From Cichorium intybus (lineage: Eukaryota > Streptophyta > Magnoliopsida > Asterales > Asteraceae), in NCBI GenBank assembly GCA_023525715.1, contig CM042015.1, positions 88,556,750 to 88,620,749 on the forward strand: a stretch of DNA of 64,000 bases, read 5' to 3'. Below the pieces are notes generated by a model, which ran no database searches, had not been told where the DNA came from, and saw only the letters and a program-made list of their open reading frames with translations. Below, in pieces: positions 45,634 to 57,677 of this stretch; within the stretch, counting starts at the first letter, position 1, and every line of letters starts with the position of its first letter. Both the position numbers and the translations under genes were made by a program.

Positions 45634-47362
45634 TATAAGACCCATTTTCATTTTGAGGTGCTTACTAAGGTAAGTAAAGTTATTACCTTATAATTAATAT
45701 GGTTCTAGCTTTGAGTTATTAAGAGTTGTGTGGCAATCTTTTATAATTACCTTTGAGTGATGAGTTGTTTGATTTGGGAGAAGAGGTTAAAACCTTTCTT
45801 ATGTACTAATCTTGGTGTGATTAAGATTAGTTAAGTTGATATATGAGTTTGGGTGATTAGAAACCCATTTGGAAGAAGTTTGAGCCTTAAAAATGCCAAA
45901 AATGGCTTACACGGGTCGTGTAATACACGGTAATTTTGTGTTTGCTGGTTACTGTAGCAAAGCACGGGCGTGTTAAATTTTACACGGGCACTGTAGCATT
46001 ACACGGGTCGTGTAAATATTACACGGGTCGTGTAATACACGGTAATTTTGTGTTTGCTGGTTACTGTAGCATTACACGGGCGTGTTAAATTTTACACGAC
46101 CGTGTTACGCGTGCAGAGCCTTTAAAGTGCAGAAAAACCCATTTCGAGGAATAACATTTCGTTTTCGATTTTGAGAGCTTCAAATGGCGATTTTGAGTGA
46201 AACGAAGCCTGGAGGTTCGTGGGGAAACATATAGAAGCATGAATCTAACCCCATAAACGTGTTCTTGCTTCCTAATTCGTCGAGGTGAGTATCTCTCGGT
46301 TTTGGGGGTTTCAAACCCTAGTTTTCAATTTTTATGATTTAGCTACAAATTGTTATATATGATGTTAGTAGGTTGTTAGTGGATGCCTTTAGAGTAATTG
46401 GTGTGATTATTGTAGAGTTTCTACGGTTGAATGAGTAGAACCGTGGATTTGGAGGTTTCGGTAAATATAGAGTTGATATTTACCGTTTATACTCCTTTTT
46501 CCTGCTTTTGATTTATACATCTTTTGAGTTAGATGTTGTTGAGATGATTGTGGATGTTGGAGAATTGATATAGATTGTGGTGATACAATCAAGTCTAGCG
46601 GACAAGAGCCCGGTACATGAAGTATTTGGGAATTTCTTATACTAAGTCGATAAAAGGTGAGTATTCCTTTTTAATTAAGTAGAGATATGCTTAATAATTG
46701 TTGAGATACACGTAACATATATATGTGTGGTTCTGCTATGTTATGGTTATTGTTGTAACCTATGATTAAATGAATTGCTATATGTAAATAACATTAGTCG
46801 AGTTTAATGTACGTATGGGATTGTATAGCCATAAGGGCTATTGAGATGGAGTATAGTTTGTTGTTAAATGAGTGATTTTGATTGAGTATATAAGTAGTAC
46901 CGAGTGTGGTACTTATTGATGAATGGATATTATTAATAGTTAGCTAGTGTTCGTAAAGCTAATGTGTTTGCAGGTTTTTCCGAGTTAAGAGAAGATGGAT
47001 GTTGATAATGAGATTGACAAAAGAGAATAAAGAGGATATTTATTGAGAGAGAATTATGGAGAGTGATTAAGATTTACTCACTAAGCTTTAATAGCTTACA
47101 CTTGAGTTGTTTATTGTTTTGCAGGTATTTGTAGCAGTGATAGGGGAAGGCATGTGATAAAGAGAGACGGACATGTTTAGAGCTTTGTCCTTTAGTTGAA
47201 TTAGATTTATTTGTAATTCCTGGTTGAAATTGTAAGGACCTTTTGTGTAAATATTCATGTTGATAACATCTTGATCCTTGGTTTGAGTACAGGTATACCC
47301 ATTTTGATGTATAATTGTTGAAAATTTTTGGGTGTACTTTGTATGAGAAACCGGGCGTTACA
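45634..47362 (+). repeat. 5' LTR of LARD-1
   Basis: 1729 bp. It starts TATAAGACCC where the 3' LTR has TGTAAGACCC, so the terminal G was mutated after insertion. Near 45905-46115 it carries repeated ACACGGGTCGTGTAA-type palindromes and TTACTGTAGCA. It ends CGGGCGTTACA. Confidence 0.92.
45905..46115 (+). repeat. Palindromic ACACGGGTCGTGT units in the LARD-1 5' LTR
   Basis: About two units of roughly 110 bp, each with TTACACG-GGT-CGTGTAA (7-bp arms) and TTTTGTGTTTGCTGGTTACT. The same block is at about 61905-62120 in the 3' LTR. Confidence 0.8.
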
Positions 47363-47365
47363 AGT

Positions 47366-47377
47366 TGGTATCAGAGC
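47366..47377 (+). other. Primer binding site of LARD-1
   Basis: TGGTATCAGAGC three bases after the 5' LTR; matches initiator Met tRNA. Confidence 0.9.
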
Positions 47378-47416
47378 ATGGTTTAAGTGAACTAGGTCTT
47401 GAGTTTAGAGTCCTAG

Positions 47417-50400
47417 TGTAACACCCCTTTCTCAAAACCATAATCTAATATAGTTTATATTATAAAACATTTTACAAAACGTGACCATGAAAAGTCACCA
47501 AAATTTTTTTTATAAACTTTATACTGAAAGGGTATTACAGACTCAATACAGAAAACCATAATTTAAACTTACTGTATACACACTGGTCCCACTCCAGCTC
47601 CTGCTCATCTCACCTAAGTACATAGCATTTAAAAATAATACGTGAGACATAAAGTCTCGTGAGTAATATGGGTTTTAGACCCAAAACTTTTCTGCTTTAA
47701 AACTTGAAATATAAACAAGTAAACTACTAGAACTTATTTCATAATAAATCTCAAATCTCTTTTCTTTTCTATCTTCAAAACTCAAAAATACTTTCTTTCT
47801 CAAAATTGCTTTCTTTTATCAAAACTGTATTCTTTCTCAAAACTACTTTCTTTTATCAAAACTGTATTCTTTCTCAAAACTACTTTCTTTTATCAAAACT
47901 GTATTCTTTCTCAAAACTGATCTCTTTCTTTAAAAACTGCTTTCTTTCTCATTTTCTAGTGACCAACTGAAACTCATGAATTAATTTAGTTTAATTCATT
48001 ATACTAGCTCACCTCGCGGGACAGAACAGATCCGCCCGCTAGGTTATGCTCATTCTGTCTCCCCTTTGTGACTTGAAACGGATTCAAGCACAAGGGTATA
48101 CTAAGCTAGACAACTACTTCGCGAAGGGAGGTACCATCCCAGTAGTGTCTTCTGATCCCCCGATTATGTGGGTGATCCTAGTCCGGACAACTGGCTCTTA
48201 CTTCTTTCTTTCTTTAGTTCTTATTTCATTACATCTCAAATTGGTCAAAATGGGACACAATTTGTAATAAACTCAAACTCATAAACTTTATAACTCTTTA
48301 TCAAAAATATTATCAAAACTAACTTCAACATCTTTAGTTCACATGCGGAACTACTTTCAAAATACTTTGTAAACTACACTGCTTTAAAATCTGCTTTAAA
48401 ATACTTAGCCCTTGTATAGAGCTACTTTAAAATTGTTTCCAACTTTAGTATTTAAAAGTATTTGGAAATCTCATTTTCTGAAAATATCATTTTGCTATGT
48501 ACTAGGAAAATCCTCATAAAACTCACATTGGTTCTACTACGGTTCACTAGGCTTTACGTACGCCTTTTCCTTTCCCGTGCTCAATAACGTTCGAAGCACC
48601 ACCTATACAAGTAGTATATATAAATACTCAATATAATTAACTCTATAATGCTAAAGTCTCATACGACACAACTCCGGGTTATAATAAATGTATAACCACT
48701 AATAAACTCGTTTTATAGTTTTCTCCGAAATACGCGTATATTGCTACAGTACCCCCGAGGGGTCGTATTTCAGTTCCGACTCTTTTCCATGAAATCTTAG
48801 GCCATATTAGACTTGTGTTTCAAATTTGGAGTTCATTGGACAAGTCTAGCTCAAATTCTAAAAATCAAGTTTTGACGTGAATAGTGATTTTAGCCACTGC
48901 CGCTACAGTGACTTTTCCGCAAGGTCGGATTACGGATTTGACCATTCCCGACATGCTCTGATACCATTTTAGGGTTATGGCTAAAATTTCAGATCAATCG
49001 GACATGTCTAGCTATGGTTTCTAGCGTTTGGATTTCTAACATTTTTAATATTTTTGGTCCCTGTCTGAAGGCGCACTGTAGCACGCAGTGCACTGTAGCA
49101 CGCAGTTTTCACCCATTAAGCACTTATTTCTGTTCTTAATCGTATGGGATTTATTCCTTGACTAAAACCCTTCATTAGTACAAGGTTTTAAGCTATTAAA
49201 ATCGTTTCAATCAATCAAATGCAAGAATTGAAGTTCTTGACCAAACTTGAAAATTCTCAAGAATAGCAATCTACTTCCATGTTTTTGAGTTAAGCTCTTA
49301 GCAAATGACTTATTGGAACAATTGGACACAGAAGCTCTTAGCAAATGACTTATTGGAACAATTGGACACAGAAATCATACTCATGGTAAAATCATAAAAC
49401 CAATACAAGTTTTCATACGTATTATAACATTTCTAAACTTCTTTCATTAAGCCATTTAGACTTCCATCCTGTTATTTAACACTTCTAATTACTCATAATA
49501 CATCCATATATGCTAAGAATGGTTTTCTTTCAATTCTTTGATCGTTATATTAACATATACATTCATATTCCTAAGTGGGACAGAATCTGCCGAAACAGGA
49601 TACCCTGTACGAAAAACGGCATAACTCACTCTAGAAGAATCGAAACGACTCACCGCTTTTTGATTTAGAAACTAGACATCTTTAGGTTTCTTTTCATGTA
49701 TGAAACATAATTTTTGGCCTTGTAGATTTGTACAGTTTTACAGTTTAAGTTGGCGTAAAAATTCTGTCAGAATACTTTTTTTTTACTTTCATTCTTATTA
49801 TTATATAACTTATGAAATTGCAATTTCATATACTTAAGGTCATTTTTTTTAACCCATTAAGCACTTAATTCATTGGTCATCCCCAAAGGAATCATTCCAA
49901 TTCCTTATCTAACCATTTCTAATGAAATTTCAACCATGGAATCATCAATTCCATTCCATTTTCTCAATTTCTAATTTCATTCATAATTTCATTATAATTA
50001 ATTGGAATAATTAGGAAACCACTTCTAATGGTTTCTTCATCCATAAACAATATTTATGACTCATTGTAACTAGTTAATTGCATTCAATTAAGACTTTGAT
50101 CATTAACCCCAATTTCTAGGGTTCATAAGAATTAAATTCACCAAACCATGATTCCAAGCTATCCATATGTTGGATAGTGATCAAGGGGTGACTAGAAGCA
50201 TAATCTAACTACTTTGAATCATAGAAATTACTCCTCCTCCAACATATGAAATTCAGCCATGAACCCTAAATGGGTTTTCTAGCTAGAAATGGTGAAATTA
50301 TACCTTATATGAGCTAGGAATTCAAGGAATTTGATCATGCAACGTTGTTGGCTTCAAAACCTTCACAAAATGATCAAGAATCGCCACCTTCATTCTCTCC

Positions 50401-50889
50401 CATGGCTGCCATCGTTCCAGTGAACAAATAGGGAGAAGACTCCCTATTTATACCTCCTTACTATGAGAAAATGACAATTTGGTCCCTAGACTCTCATACT
50501 TCTCATTTTAGCACAAAACTAAATTTTAATTCTTTAAATTCTTAAGTATTATAGGTTTTCCCCACTTATAAACTTTAAATACAAATTAAGTATATACTAA
50601 CACATAAAAATCTCATTATGTGATTAAATACTTCAAAATGACGAAAATACCCTTTTTCAGTCGTTTTATACTTTTAATTCACTTTTATCTTTCTATTCTT
50701 CATGTTTCATACTTTTAACTATAAAATAGTTAATTTACTTCATTTTTAAGGAAAAATATAAATCTTTTCTTTTTATATTAATAATTGGAAAATTACCAAA
50801 ATACCCTTTTGCTCAAAGTATGAATAATTAATTAATAATTATTCCTTAACTTCTTACTTTCCAAGTTTACATATTTTTGGGTTCTTACA
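47417..50889 (-). repeat. 3' LTR of LARD-2
   Basis: 3473 bp, TG...CA. Internal repeats: about three 35-bp units with CTTTCTTTTATCAAAACTG (47800-47925) and two 40-bp units starting AGCTCTTAGCAAATGACTTA (49290-49371). It includes the 39 bp missing from its partner (near 49085-49125). Confidence 0.93.
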
Positions 50890-53800
50890 ATATCCACCCC
50901 TTAAAAAGGATTCTGTCCTCAGAATCATTTAATAAATGAAATAGTTTTCATATACTTATCATTTCTCTTGCAAACATAATTTTTTTCTAAAATTTTTTTT
51001 ATGACAAACTTAAATCATATATCTTGCTACTTAGAGAGTTATAACTCTCAAATTTCATAACCTTCATCCAACTTAGAACAACTTATTTTCTTTCTAATTT
51101 TACTTACTATTTATTGCTTGACTATTTTAGAAAATAGCATTATACTTTCATTTATCTTTCCAAATAGCAATATACTTAACTATTTTTTTTAAATCTTTAC
51201 TTTTAATGACTATTAGGTCGTAGTTCATTCTCATTCTCTTACTTTTTCACTTTCTTGAAAAGTTTTATAACTAAATTCTCTTCTACTTTCGGTATTTTAT
51301 AAAACTTCTTAGTTTATCTCCTACTTGATAAAATTCTTACATGCTTTTGATTACCTCATATACTCTATCATATATTTAACATTGATATTTCCTTTCTCAC
51401 TTTTTTTTTTATTCTTCTTACTTAAGTAAATTTCATATTTATAATTTACTTTCTCTCTTTTCTTATAGAAGCTTTGCCACTTCATACTTTCTTATTATAG
51501 AAATTGACTTTCCAAAAGTCAATCTACATTTTAATTACTTCTTTATTGTCATTAGACTTAAATCTCATATTTTTCTTTTTCTAGTAAACAATACACATCC
51601 AATTTACCTTTATACATTTCTTTAGAAGTTTTACAACTTCTTATGTTTACATATACTAGAACTTCAAAAGTCAATAATTGTTCTTGCTTCTTTTGTCTTA
51701 TCATTCATCTTTAATTCTCAAAGAATTTTCTATCTTTATTTTTTTTTATGAACAAAACCTTTTATATCAAAGGTGTTGCTATTATTACTACTAAAACTTT
51801 TCTTTGTCCTTATTACTAGTTTTCATACATTCTCATAAGGCTATTACCTTTATCATCTTGTTACCTGCATGTATTACTTTTATAATTACATGTCTTGTAT
51901 CACTCTTTACTTATATTATTTTAATCTTTCGACATATTAACGATCTATATACCTCTTTCATTTTTCTTTATAATTTAGGAGATTTCAATCTCTTTTACTC
52001 ATTATACTTTCTAATATAATCTTGTCCATTTTATTTCTCAGCTTTCTTACTGTACTCTTATGAGAACACTTCTGATCTTTTTAGGTACCCCTTGTACCAT
52101 TCTCATCTTATTTTATTACTTATGTTTTAGTATTTTTTTATAATTCTTATTTCTCACACTAATGCTTAGTTTAGCATTCTATCTCTTGCTTACTTTTTAC
52201 TTGCTATGGTTAATGCCAAAAATAATTTTTACTTCTCTTTTTATTCTGACTGCATTATAACTATATTTCAATAAGGATTGGCATTTCTGGCTCAACAATT
52301 TCTTGTTTTATCTCATTATACTTATTAAGCATACACTACTTTCATAATCATATAGATTATCACCATTTTTCATAAACATTTAGTCTCTTTATCTCACATA
52401 TTTTACTTATAAACTTTCTAGGTTTGATACCCAAAATTTCTTTTATTATTCTTTTTACCATTTCTCTCTATGTGCCATGAGGCTATATGCCCAAAACATT
52501 ACATTGTTCTTTCCTTTAAGCTTCTTTTCTTTACTCTCTTTATTTATATATATATATATATTTTAAAGCGATATACGCTATATTCTTTCCGATGTTCCAT
52601 AACTACTAGTCATGTACCGAACATTTCTCTAATCTTTGGCTACTTTTACTCGTTACTTCCGCTTAGAGGTAGTCACTTCCTGTCTCTTTATTTTAATTCT
52701 TATTTCATATTTAACTCTTTGTCTAAGACTTATCCGGATATTCACTTTTACTCTTTATCTCGGGTTATTTATGACTCTCAGTCATTTTTCTCACATTCTT
52801 TCGGTTATCCTTTTATCATTCACAGTTCTTCTTATTTATACTTTATATAGTCACTAAATCTGATTTCAAGTGACCATTTCTTTGATAACTGTCTTTATAT
52901 TCTTCTCATTATCATCATTATCTGTCTTATCTTTAACTTTTCGCTCAACACTTGATTAGGCATTTAATATCTATTTCTCAACTCATTCTCTTGCATTGTA
53001 ACAATGTAACTTGCTCATAATCTTTAACGATTTTTTTTAGGTAACTTACTTTGTTATATTACTCATTATAGCACTATACTTACGACTTATTTATTTATTC
53101 CAATCATTGGATGTCATTTATTGTCATACTTCTTTTGAGTTTGGAAGTCACAACTTCCCATTTCTTACGCTTTCTTTTCTGTCTTTGATTCCTCTTCTAA
53201 TACTTGGTTAAGTATTTTGCTTTCATTTTATACTATCTTATTTACAACTTTTATATACATATAAATATACTGTAATCTCTTGGTTGTTCATAAACAACAC
53301 ATCATACTACTTCTCATTATGTATTATGTACTCTTTTATACCTCTTTTGGGTTTGTCTACAATTACAAACCCAGCTCATTTCCTTTTTACTCGTTTTACT
53401 TAAAGGTTTTCATTCTTCTTTCTTATATGAATTTCATTCATATATCTGTATTCACTTTCTTTTCCAATCTTTCTTTCTTTGGTCACTGTAGTGACGTTAC
53501 TCTTATTTTTATTCTATAATCATAATTCGTTTCCGTTAAACAACAGAAATTTTTTTTTTAGTTATACTCTTTCTTTTATAGTTGTACTATATACTCCATT
53601 ACTTCTATTAACATTTTCAATACATTTATACTTTCTGACCATGTCTCTTTTACTAATTCCTTTCATATTTTATGTTATTTCTCATATTATTCAGTGGTTA
53701 TCACAACCACGAATTTGAACTTTCCTTCGTCATTACCTTTTTATTCTTGTCATCTTATTTTCAATGCTCTTTACTCATACTTTCTTATGTTTTATTACAT

Positions 53801-54222
53801 ATACTTTACACTGATTCATACAAGGTATGGGGTTTTCCCCACTACATACTTCGTATTTGTTACTTCATCTTTAACACTTTTTCTTTTATACTTTAGTATT
53901 TCCAGTCATACTGAATTTTCTTCCATAGGTATACTAAATTTATACCCCTCAAACCTCTCACACTTATCTCTTACAGCTTCACATAATTCCTGTGTGGTTC
54001 CACCGGACTCAAATGTATATCCTGTGATTAGAATAGTACGGGCCCATATTATTATAACCACCTATACACATTTGCTTCCATTTTACCGCCAGGACTTATG
54101 TTCCGCTGTTGTAGATTTACTCCCAATTACTCTCAACATCATACTCAAGTATGTACCCTACTTAACTCCTACATGGTTTAAGTCTAGGTTCAAGTACTGA
54201 CACCTAGTTCGCTTAAACTATG
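50890..54222 (-). other. LARD-2 internal region, non-coding
   Basis: The plus strand is heavily pyrimidine-rich (runs of TTTCTTAC-like sequence), so the element's own sense strand is purine-rich. Frames of up to 168 codons occur but all are low complexity. Near the 3' LTR is GATTCTGAGGACAGAATCC on the minus strand, a remnant also seen in LARD-1. Confidence 0.75.
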
Positions 54223-54234
54223 GCTCTGATACCA
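54223..54234 (-). other. Primer binding site of LARD-2
   Basis: TGGTATCAGAGC on the minus strand, four bases inside the 5' LTR, followed by CATAGTTTAAGCG, the same context as in the gypsy element (3680-3656). Confidence 0.92.
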
Positions 54235-54238
54235 AAAC

Positions 54239-57200
54239 TGTAACACCCCTTTCTCAAAACCATAATCTAATATAGTTTATATTATAAAACATTTTACAAA
54301 ACGTGGCCATGAAAAGTCACCAAAATTTTTTTTATAAACTTTATACTGAAAGGGTATTACAGACTCAATACAGAAAACCATAATTTAAACTTACTGTATA
54401 CACACTGGTCCCACTCCAGCTCCTGCTCATCTCACCTAAGTACATAGCATTTAAAAATAATACGTGAGACATAAAGTCTCGTGAGTAATATGGGTTTTAG
54501 ACCCAAAACTTTTCTGCTTTAAAACTTGAAATATAAACAAGTAAACTACTAGAACTTATTTCATAATAAATCTCAAATCTCTTTTCTTTTCTATCTTCAA
54601 AACTCAAAAATACTTTCTTTCTCAAAATTGCTTTCTTTTATCAAAACTGTATTCTTTCTCAAAACTACTTTCTTTTATCAAAACTGTATTCTTTCTCAAA
54701 ACTACTTTCTTTTATCAAAACTGTATTCTTTCTCAAAACTGATCTCTTTCTTTAAAAACTGCTTTCTTTCTCATTTTCTAGTGACCAACTGAAACTCATG
54801 AATTAATTTAGTTTAATTCATTATACTAGCTCACCTCGCGGGACAGAACAGATCCGCCCGCTAGGTTATGCTCATTCTGTCTCCCCTTTGTGACTTGGAA
54901 CGGATTCAAGCACAAGGGTATACTAAACTAGACAACTACTTCGCGAAGGGAGGTACCATCCCAATAGTGTCTTCTGATCCCCCGATTATGTGGGTGATCC
55001 TAGTCCGGACAACTGGCTCTTACTTCTTTCTTTCTTTAGTTCTTATTTCATTACATCTCAAATTGGTCAAAATGGGACACAATTTGTAATAAACTCAAAC
55101 TCATAAACTTTATAACTCTTTATCAAAAATATTATCAAAACTAACTTCAACATCTTTAGTTCACATGCGGAACTACTTTTAAAATACTTTGTAAACTACA
55201 CTGCTTTAAAATCTGCTTTAAAATACTTAGCCCTTGTATAGAGCTACTTTAAAACTGTTTCCAACTTTAGTATTTAAAAGTATTTGGAAATCTCATTTTC
55301 TGAAAATATCATTTTGCTATGTACTAGGAAAATCCTCATAAAACTCACCTTGGTTCTACTACGGTTCACTAGGCTTTACGTACGCCTTTTCCTTTCCCGT
55401 GCTCAATAACGTTCGAAGCACCACCTATAAAAGTAGTATATATAAATACTCAATATAATTAACTCTATAATGCTAAAGTCTCATACGACACAACTCCGGG
55501 TTATAATAAATGTATAACCACTAATAAACTCGTTTTATAGTTTTCTCCGAAATACGCGTATATTGCTACAGTACCCCCGAGGGGTCGTATTTCAGTTCCG
55601 ACTCTTTTCCATGAAATCTTAGGCCATATTAGACTTGTGTTTCAAATTTGGAGTTCATTGGACAAGTCTAGCTCAAATTCTAAAAATCAAGTTTTGACGT
55701 GAATAGTGATTTTAGCCACTGCCGCTACAGTGACTTTTCCGCAAGGTCGGATTACGGATTTGACCATTCCCGACATGTTCTGATACCATTTTAGGGTTAT
55801 GGCTAAAATTTCAGATCAATCGGACATGTCTAGCTATGGTTTCTAGCGTTTGGATTTCTAACATTTTTAACATTTTTGGTCCCTGTCTGAAGGCGCACTG
55901 TAGCACTTATTTCTGTTCTTAATCGTATGGGATTTATTCCTTGACTAAAACCCTTCATTAGTACAAGGTTTTAAGCTATTAAAATCGTTTCAATCAATCA
56001 AATGCAAGAATTGAAGTTCTTGACCAAACTTGAAAATTCTCAAGAATAGCAATCTACTTCCATGTTTTTGAGTTAAGCTCTTAGCAAATGACTTATTGGA
56101 ACAATTGGACACAGAAGCTCTTAGCAAATGACTTATTGGAACAATTGGACACAGAAATCATACTCATGGTAAAATCATAAAACCAATACAAGTTTTCATA
56201 CGTATTATAACATTTCTAAACTTCTTTCATTAAGCCATTTAGACTTCCATCGTGTTATTTAACACTTCTAATTACTCATAATACATCCATATATGCTAAG
56301 AATGGTTTTCTTTCAATTCTTTGATCGTTATATTAACATATACATTCATATTCCTAAGTGGGACAAAATCTGCCGAAATAGGATACCCTGTACGAAAAAC
56401 GGCATAACTCACTCTAGAAGAATCGAAACGACTCACCGCTTTTTGATTTAGAAACTAGACATCTGTAGGTTTCTTTTCATGTATGAAACATAATTTTTGG
56501 CCTTGTAGATTTGTACAGTTTTACAGTTTAAGTTGGCGTAAAAATTCTGTCAGAATACTTTTTTTTTACTTTCATTCTTATTATTATATAACTTATGAAA
56601 TTGCAATTTCATATACTTAAGGTCATTTTTTTTAACCCATTAAGCACTTAATTCATTGGTCATCCCCAAGGGAATCATTCCAATTCCTTATCTAACCATT
56701 TCTAATGAAATTTCAACCATGGAATCATCAATTCCATTCCATTTTCTCAATTTCCAATTTTATTCATAATTTCATTATAATTAATTGGAATAATTAGGAA
56801 ACCACTTCTAATGGTTTCTTCATCCATAAACAACATTTATGACTCATTGTAACTAGTTAATTGCATTCAATTAAGACTTTTATCATTAACCCCAATTTCT
56901 AGGGTTCATAAGAATTAAATTCACCAAACCATGATTCCAAGCTATCCATATGTTGGATAGTGATCAAGGGGTGACTAGAAGCATAATCTAACTACTTGGA
57001 ATCATAGAAATTACTCCTCCTCCAACATATGAAATTCAGCCATGAACCCTAAATGGGTTTTCTAGCTAGAAATGGTGAAATTATACCTTATATGAGCTAG
57101 AAATTCAAGGAATTTGATCATGCAACGTTGTTGGCTTCAAAACCTTCACAAAATGATCAAGAATCGCCACCTTCATTCTCTCCAATGGCTGCCATCGTTC

Positions 57201-57672
57201 CAGTGAACAAATGGGGAGAAGACTCCCTATTTATACCTCCTTACTATGAGAAAATGACAATTTGGTCCCTAGACTCTCATACTTCTCATTTTAGCACAAA
57301 ACTAAATTTTAATTCTTGAAACTCTTAAGTATTATAGGTTTTCCCCACTTATAAACTTTAAATACAAATTAAGGATATACTAACACATAAAAATCTCATT
57401 ATGTGATTAAATACTTCAAAATGACGAAAATACCCTTTTTTAGTCGTTTTATATTTTTAATTCACTTTTATCTTTCTATTCTTCATGTTTCATACTTTTA
57501 ACTATAAAATAGTTAATTTACTTCATTTTTAAGGAAAAATATAAATCTTTTCTTTTTATATTAATAATTGGAAAATTACCAAAATACCCTTTTGCTCAAA
57601 GTATGAATAATTAATTAATAATTATTCCTTAACTTCTTACTTTCCAAGTTTACATATTTTTGGGTTCTTACA
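54239..57672 (-). repeat. 5' LTR of LARD-2
   Basis: 3434 bp; shorter than its partner by exactly the 39-bp deletion. A TATAAATAGGGAG promoter core is at 57235-57224 on the minus strand. Confidence 0.93.
57227..57235 (-). promoter_or_regulatory. TATA box in the LARD-2 5' LTR
   Basis: TATAAATAG on the minus strand about 440 bp into the LTR; the same core is at 50452-50444 in the 3' LTR. Conserved in both LTRs. Confidence 0.55.
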
Positions 57673-57677
57673 CCTAG

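Larger units (their letters stand above)
47417..57672 (-). mobile_element. LARD-2: non-coding LTR retrotransposon related to the gypsy element at 1-5773
   Basis: LTRs 47417-50889 and 54239-57672 are flanked by CCTAG target copies (47412-47416 and 57673-57677). On the minus strand the primer site TGGTATCAGAGC is at 54234-54223 and a purine tract (AAGGGGTGGATAT) abuts the 3' LTR at 50902-50890. The 3349-bp internal region has no recognisable domain. LTR sequence and primer region resemble the coding gypsy element at the left of the window, which makes that family the likely source of its enzymes. The LTRs differ by about 28 substitutions by hand count plus one exact 39-bp deletion between AGCAC repeats, so the insertion is young and later than LARD-1. 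Confidence 0.93.

Noticed and set aside
48046..48267. 73-codon frame present in both LARD-2 LTRs
   Set aside because: Conserved only because the LTRs are young copies of each other; no domain and antisense to the element.
51804..54200. Plus-strand frames of up to 168 codons inside LARD-2
   Set aside because: Phe/Tyr/Ser/Leu-rich products of a pyrimidine-rich strand, antisense to the element and without domains.
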